Source of the DNA: CAZVUW01 sp964629825
Lineage (GTDB): Bacteria; Actinomycetota; Nitriliruptoria; Euzebyales; Egibacteraceae
DNA length: 45,024 nucleotides
Reading direction: 5' to 3'
Assembly: GCA_964629825.1 (NCBI GenBank)
Contig: CAZVUW010000013.1
Span: 1-45,024, forward strand
Below, piece after piece: positions 1 through 7,650 of the stretch (the stretch's first letter is position 1; each line of letters starts with the position of its first letter). The translations under genes and the position numbers were made by a program. The notes beneath the pieces were generated by a model that worked only from the letters and a program-made list of their open reading frames with translations, had not been told where the DNA came from and did not search any database.

Positions 1-487
1 TCTGCGCGCCGAAGCCGAGGGCGATGCCGGCGATGCCGGCCCCGGCGACGAGCGGGCCGAGGTTGATCCCCACCGTGCCCAGCACCATCACCAGCGCCGT
101 CGTCCAGATCGCGACGGTGGCGATGCTGCGCAGCACCCCGGCGATCGTCTTGGTGCGCATGGTGGCGCGGGCGATGTCGAGGGGGTGCGTCGCCGCCACG
201 GGGCCGCGCGCCCGCAGCGCCGACAGCCGCTCCATCCCCTGCTCCTGCAGGCTGTTGACGAACCGCCGGATCAGGCGCCGCACGATGCGGTTGAGCAGCC
301 ACGCGACCACCAGGATCAGGACGATCTGCAGGATCGTGGGGATGACGCGGCCGGCCAGGGTCGACAGCCACACGATCTCGGTCTGGCGGTAGACCCAGGT
401 GCAGAACGGGCCGGGATCCTCCCCGCAGGCCTGGATGTACGGGTCGACGTCGGCCTGTGCGAACACGCCCGGGAGCGCGGCGAGCAT
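1..487 (-). CDS. MscS-family mechanosensitive channel, N-terminal part (cut by window edge)
   Basis: The 162 visible residues fit the start of a small-conductance mechanosensitive channel, a membrane protein that opens under tension to release solutes during osmotic downshock. A short N-terminal stretch is followed by a hydrophobic helix at about residues 41-65, a basic loop rich in Arg (70-76), a second helix at about 117-140, and the Gly/Ala-rich pore helix at 144-162 ending in GIAGIALGFGAQ. That last motif closely matches the TM3 signature of MscS and is the main evidence. The ATG at 487 has a GAGGAGG run about 13 bases upstream, a little far for a ribosome site. The C-terminal beta and alpha-beta domains lie outside the window, so subfamily and length cannot be judged. 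Confidence 0.88.
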   Translation of the reverse strand, partial: MLAALPGVFAQADVDPYIQACGEDPGPFCTWVYRQTEIVWLSTLAGRVIPTILQIVLILVVAWLLNRIVRRLIRRFVNSLQEQGMERLSALRARGPVAATHPLDIARATMRTKTIAGVLRSIATVAIWTTALVMVLGTVGINLGPLVAGAGIAGIALGFGAQ

Positions 488-562
488 GCGGATGAGGTGT
501 CCTCCTCGCAGGGTCGCGGCAGCTGTCGACTGCCCGCGAGCCTAGCCCCGAGGTGCTGGCGC

Positions 563-1537
563 CTACACCGCCCCGGCGGACGAGGCGGCGACCGGCGCGG
601 GGGCGGCCTCGGGGCGGCGCCACACGCCGGCGCTCTCCGCCTGCCGTCCCGCCCGGTACGACGAGCGCACCAGCGGGCCCGACTCGACGTGGTCGAAGCC
701 CATCTGGCGGCCCAGCTTCGCGTAGCGCAGGAACTCCGCCGGCTCGACGTAGCGCTGCAGGGCGAGGTGGCGGTGGGTCGGCTGCAGGTACTGGCTGATG
801 GTGAGGATCTGGCAGCCCACGGCGCGCAGGTCGCGCATCGCCTCGACGACCTCGTCCTCGGTCTCGCCCATCCCCAGGATCAGGTTCGACTTCGTCGCCG
901 AGCGGCCCCACGAGCGCGCGCGGTCGAGGAGCTCGAGGCTGCGCTCGTAGCGGAAGGCGGGGCGCACGTGGCGGAACAGGCGCCGCACGGTCTCGAGGTT
1001 GTGGGCCAGCACCTCGGGCCGCGCGTCGAGGACCATCTTGAGCAGGTCGGGGTCGCCCTGGAAGTCGTCGATCAGCAGCTCGACGCCGCAGCCGGGCACC
1101 CGCTCGTGGATCTGGCGGCAGGTCTCGGCGTACAGCCACGCGGCCTTGTCCTCGAGGTCGTCACGGGCCACGCCGGTGACCACGGCGAAGTGGAGGCCCA
1201 TGCGCGCCACCGCCTCGGCCACCCGCCGCGGCTCGTCGCGGTCGTAGCCCTTGGGCTTGCCGGTTGCGATCTGGCAGAAGCCGCAGCGCCGCGTGCAGTC
1301 CTCACCGCCGATGAGGAAGGTGGCCTCGCGGTCCTCCCAGCACTCCGAGATGTTCGGGCAGCCGGCCTCCTCGCACACCGTGTGGAGGTCGAGGCCGCGC
1401 ATCGTGGCGCGGATCTCCCGGTAGTTCGGCCCCGCCAGCGGCACGTGCTGCTTCAGCCAGGCGGGCTTGCGCTGGGGGATCTGCGGGGCGCCGACGATCG
1501 TGAGGCGCGTCGCGTTGGAGGGGATGCTCGGCATCAC
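563..1537 (-). CDS. lipA: Lipoyl synthase
   Basis: This radical-SAM enzyme inserts two sulfur atoms into protein-bound octanoyl groups, completing the lipoyl cofactor of 2-oxoacid dehydrogenases and GcvH. The 324-residue product has both required cysteine sets: an auxiliary cluster motif C55-x4-C60-x5-C66 and the radical-SAM motif C81-x3-C85-x2-C88. The C-terminal RSSY segment, whose serine helps bind the auxiliary cluster, is also present. Length is typical for the family. The start is a GTG at 1537 followed directly by ATG; an AGGAG lies about 10 bases before the GTG. It is the last gene of the lipoyl block on this strand, after lpdA, the E2 gene, lipB and an RDD gene. The 343-base gap upstream and a TACACT hexamer near 1571 suggest it has its own promoter. 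Confidence 0.97.
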   Translation of the reverse strand: MMPSIPSNATRLTIVGAPQIPQRKPAWLKQHVPLAGPNYREIRATMRGLDLHTVCEEAGCPNISECWEDREATFLIGGEDCTRRCGFCQIATGKPKGYDRDEPRRVAEAVARMGLHFAVVTGVARDDLEDKAAWLYAETCRQIHERVPGCGVELLIDDFQGDPDLLKMVLDARPEVLAHNLETVRRLFRHVRPAFRYERSLELLDRARSWGRSATKSNLILGMGETEDEVVEAMRDLRAVGCQILTISQYLQPTHRHLALQRYVEPAEFLRYAKLGRQMGFDHVESGPLVRSSYRAGRQAESAGVWRRPEAAPAPVAASSAGAV

Positions 1538-1570
1538 GGGCAGGTCACTCCTGGGACGAGCTGGAGCGAC

Positions 1571-1576
1571 AGTGTA
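1571..1576 (-). promoter_or_regulatory. Candidate -10 box upstream of lipA
   Basis: On the minus strand this reads TACACT, a good match to the actinobacterial TANNNT -10 element. It lies about 33 bases before the lipA GTG. No convincing -35 is seen. The same hexamer occurs upstream of nadA, glycerate kinase and the ErpA gene in this window. Confidence 0.3.
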
Positions 1577-1742
1577 GGCCGAGCTGCTCGCGCCTCTAGC
1601 ACTCCGGGGGTGGGGAAGGTGGGCTGGCGTCGGCGCGGCGGACGAGGAGCTGTGCGCTCTCGGCGATGCCTCATCGCGCCCTCCTGACCGCCGATGGCGG
1701 CTGAGAACCTAGGGCACCAGACGTCCCGGCGGAAGGGGCAGG

Positions 1743-1760
1743 GCGTTTCCGCGGAAACGC
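1743..1760. repeat. Perfect 18-bp palindrome
   Basis: The sequence GCGTTTCCGCGGAAACGC is identical to its reverse complement. It lies in the gap between the RDD gene and lipA, at the end of the transposase-like fragment. It could be an operator, but the flanking decayed coding sequence makes chance or a transposon remnant equally possible. Confidence 0.5.
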
Positions 1761-1866
1761 ACCCTCAGGTGGCCATCGGCGACGAGCCAGGCGACGGAGC
1801 GTCCGACCATCGGCGGTGCTGGCGGTAGACGGCCTGCCAGCCCCGGTCCAGGAAGGAGTCGGCCCG
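1745..1866 (-). pseudogene. Decayed IS transposase fragment (C-terminal part, frameshifted)
   Basis: Two adjacent minus-strand frames together give the peptide GWQAVYRQHR followed by PMVGRSVAWLVADGH and RVRFRGN. This resembles the C-terminal segment of DDE transposases of the IS1182-like group, in which a block such as YRQHRPMVERSIAWL precedes an RxRYRG motif. Joining the frames needs one extra C near 1812, so the fragment carries a single-base deletion. A stop at 1870-1872 lies upstream, and the resemblance ends after RFRGN. No inverted terminal repeats or rest of the element are seen. It cannot encode an active transposase. The family assignment is from memory of the motif and is moderate. 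This fragment is the only recognisable content of the 1538-1880 gap apart from the palindrome and a possible lipA promoter. Confidence 0.5.
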
Positions 1867-1880
1867 ACTTCAGCAGTCTC

Positions 1881-2435
1881 CTAGCGGTCGAGCAGGGAGT
1901 CGGTCGGCGGGGGGACCACGTTGCTGTAGACCACCAGGGTGTTGCCGACCTTGTCGTGCCAGGTCTGCTTCATGGGGTCCCACAGCATCCACAGGTAGCC
2001 GAGCAGGAACGGCACGGCCGAGACGTAGCTCATCAGCCAGCGCGCGGCCGCCATGCCCGGGTTGACCTGAAGGCCCGTGGACGCGTCGACCACGCGGATG
2101 CCGCACAGGCGCTGGCCGATCGTCTGCCCGGCCTTGGTGGAGTGCAGGTAGGTGAAGTACGCGCCGCTGAGGATCAGCTGCACCAGGTTGCGGGTGGCGT
2201 AGTCGGAGAACGCTAGCGCGGCGCTGGCCACGGCCCCGAGGATGATCCCGTCGATGAACCCGGCCGCGAACCGGATCCAGAAGCCCGCCAGCGCGCCCGG
2301 CGGCGGGCCGCTTACCTGTCCCGGCGCGGGAGCCGAGTACGGCGCGTCGAAGCCGCCGTACGGCTGGTAGGAGGGCGGTGGTTGCGCGCCCGGCGGGTTC
2401 TGACCGGCGTCCTGGGGACCGAAGGGATCGCTCAT
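1881..2435 (-). CDS. RDD-family membrane protein
   Basis: A 184-residue protein with a proline- and glycine-rich N-terminus (about residues 1-45) typical of actinobacterial RDD proteins. A membrane domain follows, with hydrophobic segments near 55-75, 82-95 and 133-150. The characteristic pieces are FWIRFAAGFIDG near the domain start (Arg and Asp of the RDD name) and GQTIGQRLCGIRVVD in the middle. The conserved end WHDKVGNTLVV is also present. Function in this family is generally unknown; some members are linked to ion transport. The gene sits between lipB (57 bases upstream) and lipA on the same strand. A membrane-protein gene close to lipA is, as I recall, seen in other actinobacteria, so the position may be ancestral rather than informative. 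Confidence 0.88.
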   Translation of the reverse strand: MSDPFGPQDAGQNPPGAQPPPSYQPYGGFDAPYSAPAPGQVSGPPPGALAGFWIRFAAGFIDGIILGAVASAALAFSDYATRNLVQLILSGAYFTYLHSTKAGQTIGQRLCGIRVVDASTGLQVNPGMAAARWLMSYVSAVPFLLGYLWMLWDPMKQTWHDKVGNTLVVYSNVVPPPTDSLLDR

Positions 2436-2492
2436 GCGGCCCAGTCAACCACGGCACGCACGAGAAACCAGGGGGTTGCGCGCGCTGCGCAC

Positions 2493-3182
2493 TCAGTCGG
2501 AGTCGGTGGGCGTGAGACGGTGCAGCCCGAGGTCCTGCGGTCGCGCCGGCTGGACTGTGCGGCCGAGGGCCTCGGCGAGGGCGCCGACCATGCGGCGGCG
2601 CACCTCCTCCATCGGGGCGTCGACCCCCAGCGAGGCCAGCGAGCACACGCCCGCGTCGGCGATCCCGCAGGGCACGATGCCGGTGAAGTCGGCCAGGTCG
2701 GGAGCGACGTTGAAGGCCAACCCGTGCATCGTGACCCGGCCCTCCACCCGGATGCCGATCGCGGCCAGCTTCTCGTCGCCGACCCACACGCCCGTCCTGC
2801 GCAGATCACCGCCGCTGCCGGGGCGCGCCGTGATGCCGTATGAGGCCGCCACCCGCACGCAGGCGGTCTCGAGGGCCTCGACGAACGGCCGGACCGCCTT
2901 GGCGTGCGGCAGGGCGACGATCGGGTAGGCCACGAGCTGCCCCGGGCCGTGATAGGTCACGTCACCGCCGCGCTCGACCTCGACCACCCGGATGTCGCGG
3001 GTGCCGAGGACGTTGGCCGTCAGGTCCGCGTGCCGGCCCGCGGTGTAGACGCGGTCGTGCTCGAGGGTGAGCAGGAGGTCGCCGATGGCCCCCTCGGAGC
3101 GCGCACGGACGAGGAGGCGCTGCCAGCGCAGCGCCTCCTCGTACACCACCCGGCCGCAGTCGACGGCCAGAAGGGGCTCCAT
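2493..3182 (-). CDS. lipB: Octanoyltransferase (lipoyl(octanoyl) transferase)
   Basis: LipB moves octanoyl groups from acyl carrier protein to lipoyl domains, the step before LipA. The 229-residue product carries RGGDVTYHGPGQ at residues 71-82, the substrate-pocket signature. It also has the catalytic Lys138 in GDEKLAAIGI and the nucleophile Cys172 in the PCGI motif, equivalent to the Lys/Cys dyad described for the mycobacterial enzyme. The start is the ATG at 3182, six bases after the E2 stop, since the alignment begins at MEPLLAVDCG. The open frame continues much further upstream, but that stretch is antisense-like Arg/Pro sequence inside the E2 gene. Together with the E2 gene it forms a tight operon. 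The lipB product would modify the lipoyl domain encoded just upstream. Confidence 0.97.
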   Translation of the reverse strand: MEPLLAVDCGRVVYEEALRWQRLLVRARSEGAIGDLLLTLEHDRVYTAGRHADLTANVLGTRDIRVVEVERGGDVTYHGPGQLVAYPIVALPHAKAVRPFVEALETACVRVAASYGITARPGSGGDLRRTGVWVGDEKLAAIGIRVEGRVTMHGLAFNVAPDLADFTGIVPCGIADAGVCSLASLGVDAPMEEVRRRMVGALAEALGRTVQPARPQDLGLHRLTPTDSD

Positions 3183-3187
3183 GCGAC

Positions 3188-4576
3188 CTAGTACCCGAGC
3201 TCCCCGGCCCAGTCGTGGGTCTCCGCGATGCGCTTGACCTCGGTAACGAAGCGCGCCGCGTCGGCGCCGTCGATCAGGCGGTGGTCGTAGGTGAGCGACA
3301 GGTACATCATGTCGCGGATGGCGATGACGGGGCCGCCGTCGCTCTCGAGGACTACCGGCCGCTTGCGGATCGCACCGGTGCCGAGGATCGCCACCTCGGG
3401 GTAGTTGAGGATCGGCGTGTCGATGAGCACGCCGACGCTCCCGGTGTTGGTCATCGTGAAGGTCGCGCCCTCGATGTCGGTCATCTCGAGCCGGCCCTTG
3501 CCGCGCGCCTTGTTCGCCGCCTCGGCGATCGCCCGGGCGAGCCCGTTCAGGGCGAGGTCGTCCGCGTTCTTGATGTTCGGGACGATCAGGCCCTTCTCGG
3601 TGTCGACGGCGATGCCCAGGTTCACGTAGTCGTGGTAGGTGACGGTCCCGGCCTCCCAGTCCGCAAGCGCGTTCAGCTTGGGGTGGTGGCGCAGGGCCAG
3701 GATGGTCGCGCGGCACAGGAACGCGAATGGCGACAGGGACACGCCCTCGCGGGCCTTGAACTCATCCTTGGCGGCGGCCCGGGCGTTCATGATCCCGGTG
3801 ACGTCGACCTCCTGGACGGTCGTCAGCTGAGCCGAGGAGCTCAGCGACTCCATCATCTTGGCGGCGATCCGCTGGCGGATCCGCGACAGGTCCTCGACGC
3901 GGCTGCGCCCCTCGCCGGTGCGTCGTGGCGCCGTGGCTGCCGGAGCGGCCTGCGCCGGGGCGGCAGCGGGGGCCGCCGCGGCGGGCGCGGCAGCCGGGCG
4001 CTGGGCGGGACCGGCCGAGATGGCGGCCTCGACGTCCTCGCGCGTGATCCGGCCGCCCTGGCCGCTGCCCTTGATCGCGGACAGGTCGACGGAGTTCTCG
4101 TCGGCCAGGCGGCGAACCAGCGGCGATGCGAGCTCGGGCGGACCCGAGGGCTCCTCGGCGGCGGGTGCGGGCTGCTCGGCCGGGGCCTGCGCGGCCGCCG
4201 GGGCCGGGGCCGGCTCGGCCGCAGGCGCGTCTGTCTGAGCCTCCTCGGCGGCGGGCTCGGGCGCCGGCTCCTCGGACGGCTCGGCGGCCGGCTCCTCCGC
4301 GGCCGGCTCGGCGCCGTCGCCGGAGGCGGGGGCCTCGTCGGCGTCGCTGATGATCGCCACCACGGTGCCCACGTCGACGGTCTCGTCGACGCCGACCTTG
4401 ATCTCCGTGAGGACGCCGCTCGCGGGAGCGGGCACCTCGGTGTCGATCTTGTCGGAGCTGAGCTCGAACAGCGGCTGATCGGCCTCGACCTTGTCGCCGA
4501 CCTCGACCAGCCAGGCGGTGATGGTGCCCTCGGTGACGCTCTCACCGAGCTGGGGAAGGGTGACCTCGGTTGCCAC
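3188..4576 (-). CDS. sucB: Dihydrolipoamide acyltransferase, E2 of a 2-oxoacid dehydrogenase (succinyltransferase type)
   Basis: The core subunit of a 2-oxoacid dehydrogenase complex. The 462-residue protein has one lipoyl domain at residues 1-78 with the attachment lysine K43 in SSDKIDTEV. A long Ala/Pro/Glu linker follows (80-148), then a peripheral-subunit-binding domain at about 149-187 (ASPLVRRLADENSVDLSAIKG) and a second Ala/Pro linker. The catalytic domain runs from about 225 to 462, with DHRLIDG at 431-437 holding the active-site His and Asp. The GTG at 4576 is chosen because AGGAG lies 8 bases upstream and the lipoyl domain starts at once. The frame stays open upstream to an ATG at 4813. 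Succinyl versus branched-chain specificity cannot be read from sequence alone; no E1 gene is in the window. lpdA is upstream and lipB follows directly. Confidence 0.9.
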   Translation of the reverse strand: MATEVTLPQLGESVTEGTITAWLVEVGDKVEADQPLFELSSDKIDTEVPAPASGVLTEIKVGVDETVDVGTVVAIISDADEAPASGDGAEPAAEEPAAEPSEEPAPEPAAEEAQTDAPAAEPAPAPAAAQAPAEQPAPAAEEPSGPPELASPLVRRLADENSVDLSAIKGSGQGGRITREDVEAAISAGPAQRPAAAPAAAAPAAAPAQAAPAATAPRRTGEGRSRVEDLSRIRQRIAAKMMESLSSSAQLTTVQEVDVTGIMNARAAAKDEFKAREGVSLSPFAFLCRATILALRHHPKLNALADWEAGTVTYHDYVNLGIAVDTEKGLIVPNIKNADDLALNGLARAIAEAANKARGKGRLEMTDIEGATFTMTNTGSVGVLIDTPILNYPEVAILGTGAIRKRPVVLESDGGPVIAIRDMMYLSLTYDHRLIDGADAARFVTEVKRIAETHDWAGELGY

Positions 4577-4816
4577 GGCGGTGCTCCTCTCGGTGCCGCT
4601 CTGCGCGGCGTGGCTGTGGTCCTGCGCCGGGCTGTCAGGGCCCGGCTCCTGGGGTTCGTCCGGCCCGGCAGGCGCGACGGCCTCGGGCTCGGCGGGGGAC
4701 TGCGGTTCGCTGCCGCGCCGCCGACGGCGCGGCGGGGGAGCGGGCCGGCCGGGCCGCCGACGGCGGCCCTGTGGCGGCGGGGGGTTCGCCCGTGAGCGTC
4801 TGCGTTCGGCCATGCT

Positions 4817-6226
4817 CTAGCCGTGCAGCGCCTTGCCGGCGAGCGCCAGGTGGGCCTCCCCGACGGCCTCGGACAGGGTTGGGTGCGGGTGGATGAACTG
4901 AGCCACGTCGGTCGGCAGGGCCTCCCAGTTGTAGATCAGCTGCCCCTCGGCGATCAGGTCGGTGGCCTGCGGCCCGACGATGTGAACGCCGAGGACCGGC
5001 CCGTTGTCCTTGCCCGCCAGGACCTTCACGTGCCCGCCGGTCTTCAGCATCATCGCCCGGCCGTTGTGCGAGAACGGGAAGATCTTCTTGTCGTACTCGA
5101 TCCCCTTCTCGCGCAGCGCCTGCTCGGTGTGGCCGACGCTGCCGATCTCGGGGTGGCTCCAGGTGACGCGCGGCACACCGGCGTAGTCGATGGGCCGCAC
5201 CGGCATGCCGGCGGCGTGCTCGGCGACGAGCATGCCCTCCTGGAACGAGCTGTGCGCCAGACCGAGGGTGTACGGCGGCAGGATGTCGCCGACCGCGTAC
5301 AGCCCGTCGGGGCCGGGACGGCAGTACTCATCGATCTGGACGTAGCCGCGGTCGAGGGTGACGCCAGCCTCCTCGAAGCCCATGTCCTCGGTGACCGGGC
5401 GCCGCCCGACCGCCACCAGCAGCAGGTCGCCGACCACCGTGTCGGTGCCGCCCTTGTCGTCCTCGACGGTCACGCGGACCTCGCCGCCGCCCTTCTCGAC
5501 CTTGACGGCGCGGGTCTTCACCCGGATGTCGAAGCCCCGCTTGCGGTACTCCCGGGCGAGGACCTTCTGCGTGTCCACGTCCTCCAGGGGTACGAGCGAG
5601 TCCAGCATCTCGATGATGGTGACCTGCTCGGCGCCGTAGGCGTGCCAGACGGTCGAGAACTCCATCCCGATGGCGCCCGAGCCGAGGACGATCGGCCGCT
5701 GCGGGACCCGGTCCAGCTCAAGCGCGTGCGTGGAGTTGATGATCAGCTCGCCGTCGGTCTGGGCGCCCTCGATCGGCAGCTCGCGGGGCAGCGACCCGGT
5801 GGCGAGCACGAGACCGCGCTCGGCGGTCAGCTCGCGCGTGCCCTCCTCGGTCTCCACCGTCAGGGAGCGCGGACCGGTCAGGCGGCCGGTGCCCAGGATG
5901 GTCTCGACGCCGCGGGCCTTGAGGCTGGCCTGCAGACCCTTCCAGTTGGTGTTGACGATGCCCATCTTGTAGTCGAGGACCTGCTTGGGCTCGACGCCCT
6001 CGAAGGTCGCCTTCACGCCGTACTCGCCGGCGGTCTTGGCGTGCTGGGCCACCTCGCCCGCATGCAGGAAGGCCTTGGTGGGGATGCAGCCGCGGTGCAG
6101 GCAGGTGCCACCGACCTTGTCCTTCTCCACCAGGGCTACCTTCATCCCGATGCCCGCCGCCCGCAGAGCGGTCGAGTAGCCCCCGGTGCCTCCGCCGAGG
6201 ACGATCAGCTCATAGGTGTCCGCCAT
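4817..6226 (-). CDS. lpdA: Dihydrolipoyl dehydrogenase (E3)
   Basis: This FAD enzyme reoxidises dihydrolipoamide on E2 proteins and GcvH, passing electrons to NAD+. The 469-residue product begins with a dinucleotide-binding GGGTGG (11-16). The redox-active disulfide lies in GGTCLHRGCIPTK, with C42 and C47. A second NAD-binding region follows mid-protein (VLGSGAIGMEFSTVW). The C-terminal dimer domain has FIHPHPTLSEAVGEA, which supplies the catalytic His-Glu pair. Length is normal. The ATG at 6226 is preceded by AAGGAG 9 bases upstream. It heads the block that continues with the E2 gene, lipB and lipA, and faces gcvT across a 120-base divergent region. Both divergent products act on lipoylated proteins. 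Confidence 0.97.
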   Translation of the reverse strand: MADTYELIVLGGGTGGYSTALRAAGIGMKVALVEKDKVGGTCLHRGCIPTKAFLHAGEVAQHAKTAGEYGVKATFEGVEPKQVLDYKMGIVNTNWKGLQASLKARGVETILGTGRLTGPRSLTVETEEGTRELTAERGLVLATGSLPRELPIEGAQTDGELIINSTHALELDRVPQRPIVLGSGAIGMEFSTVWHAYGAEQVTIIEMLDSLVPLEDVDTQKVLAREYRKRGFDIRVKTRAVKVEKGGGEVRVTVEDDKGGTDTVVGDLLLVAVGRRPVTEDMGFEEAGVTLDRGYVQIDEYCRPGPDGLYAVGDILPPYTLGLAHSSFQEGMLVAEHAAGMPVRPIDYAGVPRVTWSHPEIGSVGHTEQALREKGIEYDKKIFPFSHNGRAMMLKTGGHVKVLAGKDNGPVLGVHIVGPQATDLIAEGQLIYNWEALPTDVAQFIHPHPTLSEAVGEAHLALAGKALHG

Positions 6227-6268
6227 CTCCTGGCGCTCCTTGTCAGGTGGTCGCGTCCGTTGCGCCGC

Positions 6269-6274
6269 ATCCTA
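6269..6274 (-). promoter_or_regulatory. Candidate -10 box for lpdA
   Basis: Reads TAGGAT on the minus strand, about 42 bases before the lpdA ATG, within the lpdA-gcvT divergent region. No clear -35 partner is visible. The assignment rests on the TANNNT pattern and position only. Confidence 0.25.
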
Positions 6275-6346
6275 GGGGGCAACCTCGTAGCCTGCTCCGG
6301 ACAGTATTCACCCATCCGCCGCAAGGCCCCACATCCGGGGATCACC

Positions 6347-7465
6347 ATGACGCAGCTGCGCCGCTCGCCCATCGCCGACCGCCACGTCGAGCTGGGCGCC
6401 AACCTGACCGACTTCGCCGGCTGGGAGATGCCGCTCGACTACGGCAGCGTGGTCGCCGAGCACACGGCGGTGCGCACCGACTGCGGTGTCTTCGACCTGT
6501 CGCATCTCGGCACCCTCGTCGTGACCGGGCGGGACGCGGCGGAGGTCCTCCAGCGGGCCTTCAGCAACGACATCACGGCCCTGCCGGTCGGACGCGCGCA
6601 CTACACGTTGTGCCTGGACGATCGCGCGGGGATCGTCGACGACCTGCTCGTCTACCACCTCGAGTGGGGCTACTTCGTCGTGCCGAACGCCGCCAACAGC
6701 GGGTCCGTTCTGCGCGCGCTCGAGGAGGCGGCGCAGGGGCGGGAGGTCGAGCTCGCGGACGTCAAGGCCGAGCTCGCGTGCCTGGCCGTGCAGGGTCCGC
6801 GCTCCGAGGAGGTCCTGAACCTCGCGGGGCTGGAGATCTCCGACCTCGCCTACCTCGACTGCCGCGTGCTCGACCTGCCCTCGCCGGGTCCGAACGCCAC
6901 GGGCGACCAGGCCGAGGGTCCGCTGGCGGGCGTCCTCGCCCGTTCCGGCTACACGGGGGAGCGCGGCTACGAGGTGTTCTGCACCGCCGACCGCGCGGTC
7001 GCGCTGTGGGATCGGCTCGTCGCGGCCGATGCCCGCCCGGCGGGGCTGGGCTGCCGCGACACGCTGCGGCTGGAGATGGGCTATCCGCTGCATGGCCAGG
7101 ACATCACCCCGGAGACCTCGCCGGTCGAGGCGCGGCTGGGCTGGGCCGTCAAGCCGGGCACCGGCTTCCGCGGTGAGGAGGCGTACCAGCGTCTGCGGGC
7201 GGAGGGTGCGCAGCGGCGCCTGCTCGGCCTATCTGTCACCGGTCGCGGCGTACCGCGCGCCGGCTGTCAGGTCCAGCGCGACGGCGAGGTCGTCGGCACG
7301 ACCACCAGCGGGACCTTCAGCCCCACGCTGCGGCGGGGGATCGCCCTCGGATATCTGCGCAGCGACGTGGAGCCGGGCCAGGAGGTGACCATCGAGGTGC
7401 GCGGCAAGTCGCTGCCCGCCGAGGTGGTCCGCCCTCCATTCGTTGAGGCGGATCCCAGGGCCTGA
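6347..7465 (+). CDS. gcvT: Aminomethyltransferase, glycine cleavage T protein
   Basis: GcvT takes the aminomethyl group from lipoylated GcvH, releases ammonia and passes the one-carbon unit to tetrahydrofolate. The 372-residue protein has the family landmarks. They are DFAGWEMPLDYG near the start, VFDLSHLGTLVVTG, SGYTGERGYEVF mid-protein, LGCRDTLRLEMGYPLHG, and the C-terminal TSGTFSPTLRRGIALGY. The ATG at 6347 fits the usual family N-terminus; the same frame is open far upstream, but that region is antisense to lpdA. No strong ribosome site is seen. It is divergent from lpdA, whose product serves the same cleavage system. gcvH and gcvP are not in the window. Confidence 0.95.
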   Translation: MTQLRRSPIADRHVELGANLTDFAGWEMPLDYGSVVAEHTAVRTDCGVFDLSHLGTLVVTGRDAAEVLQRAFSNDITALPVGRAHYTLCLDDRAGIVDDLLVYHLEWGYFVVPNAANSGSVLRALEEAAQGREVELADVKAELACLAVQGPRSEEVLNLAGLEISDLAYLDCRVLDLPSPGPNATGDQAEGPLAGVLARSGYTGERGYEVFCTADRAVALWDRLVAADARPAGLGCRDTLRLEMGYPLHGQDITPETSPVEARLGWAVKPGTGFRGEEAYQRLRAEGAQRRLLGLSVTGRGVPRAGCQVQRDGEVVGTTTSGTFSPTLRRGIALGYLRSDVEPGQEVTIEVRGKSLPAEVVRPPFVEADPRA

Positions 7466-7650
7466 AAGGCCCGCTCCACCGCGGAGTTTCGCGAACCAGG
7501 TGGGGGCATTTCCGAATCGGGGTACGTGTCCCTGCGCCGACAAGGCTGCTAGGTTGCTAGTAGACCCCGTGCCGTCTTGGCCGCGCATCGCACCGCCAAG
7601 CAAGGCCCCATATGACGGCTCCGGCCAAGCCCCTCTCGAAGGGAGAAGAT

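Noticed and set aside
1743..1760. 18-bp palindrome as a terminator or operator for lipA
   Set aside because: No T-run follows, it lies in decayed transposase-like sequence, and it is over 200 bases from the lipA start. Kept as a repeat only.
4823..6346. Long plus-strand extension of the gcvT frame through lpdA
   Set aside because: It is antisense to lpdA, which has all its motifs; gcvT family sequence starts only at 6347.
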